A DNA stretch of 5,865 nt from NCBI GenBank assembly GCA_002315765.1, contig DCIE01000073.1:1-5865 (forward strand), given 5' to 3'. Shown one piece after another: positions 5,762-5,865 of the stretch. The notes beneath the pieces were generated by a model that had not been told where the DNA came from, ran no database searches, and saw nothing but the letters and a program-made list of their open reading frames with translations. Both the position numbers and the translations under genes were made by a program. Source of the stretch: Ruminococcaceae bacterium UBA1734 (GTDB lineage Bacteria; Bacillota; Clostridia; Oscillospirales; Acutalibacteraceae). Positions within the stretch are counted from its first letter, which is position 1, and each line of letters starts with the position of its first letter.

Positions 5762-5804
5762 CCAAAGTTTTTCGTTATTATGTGGGGCAGATGCCCCACT
5801 TTGG
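5762..5804 (-). promoter_or_regulatory. Palindrome in the tetR leader, candidate operator
   Basis: Bases 5782-5789 (GTGGGGCA) and 5792-5799 are perfect inverted copies separated by two bases. The result is an 18-base GC-rich palindrome in an AT-rich region, 29 bases upstream of the tetR start codon. Size and place fit a TetR-dimer operator for autoregulation. A second, outer inverted pair, CCAAAG (5799-5804) with its complement at 5762-5767, encloses it. In RNA that pair would overlap the first bases of the GGTGG ribosome binding site, so control at the RNA level is an alternative. I see no convincing -35/-10 pair nearby. Confidence 0.5.
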
Positions 5805-5865
5805 GTAAAAATAAAATGGAACATAAGCTCCGTTTAATTTTCAAAATTCGTAGAGTAAAATACTC

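Noticed and set aside
5836..5865. Two small palindromes (AATTTT-C-AAAATT and GAGTA-AAA-TACTC) at the right edge
   Set aside because: They could be further operator sites, but they are AT-rich, short and cut by the window edge, so they are not listed as features.
1..5865. tRNA, rRNA, CRISPR array, insertion sequence with transposase, or replication origin
   Set aside because: I saw no cloverleaf-like sequence, regular spaced repeats, DDE or serine/tyrosine recombinase frame, or DnaA-box cluster in the window.

Overview
The window looks like chromosomal or integrated accessory DNA from a low-GC gut-type Clostridia (Lachnospiraceae or Oscillospiraceae-like). This rests on the strong AGGAGG ribosome binding sites, the AT-rich codon use, and the presence of TnpV and DUF6809 family genes, which are typical of Firmicutes mobile elements. 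No rRNA, tRNA, CRISPR array or complete transposon is visible.

Left part (1-1060, plus strand). A compact three-gene cassette sits between two strong hairpins at 84-137 and 1020-1058. It encodes a 57-residue protein of unknown function, a TnpV-family transposon protein and a DUF6809-family protein. The genes overlap by 1 and 4 bases (TGATG, ATGA), so they are one translationally coupled unit. This is cargo of an integrative or transposable element; no integrase, relaxase or element end lies in the window. Bases 1-83 hold nothing I can support.

Right part (1134-5752, minus strand, read right to left). A six-gene, co-oriented array begins with a TetR-family regulator whose stop overlaps the start of an SPFH (band 7/stomatin-like, YdjI-like) protein carrying two C-terminal zinc ribbons. 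Next come a four-helix membrane protein with a charged helical tail, a zinc-ribbon plus CFI-box protein, and a 40-residue single-helix membrane peptide. A hairpin that can act as terminator or attenuator follows. Immediately beyond it is a stand-alone SIR2-like protein with an apparently intact NADase-type active site. Intergenic gaps up to the hairpin are -1, 1, 19 and 13 bases, which indicates one operon.

Working model (inference). The SPFH, four-helix, zinc-ribbon and small membrane proteins form a membrane-associated assembly resembling the membrane-stress partners encoded with PspA in Bacillus (ydjFGHI type), here without PspA. TetR controls expression through a palindrome upstream of its own gene. 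The SIR2-like protein, placed behind a leaky terminator, would be a tightly limited NAD-consuming effector. A membrane-sensing module joined to a SIR2 NADase is a plausible anti-phage or stress-suicide system, and it is the main reason to look twice at this window.
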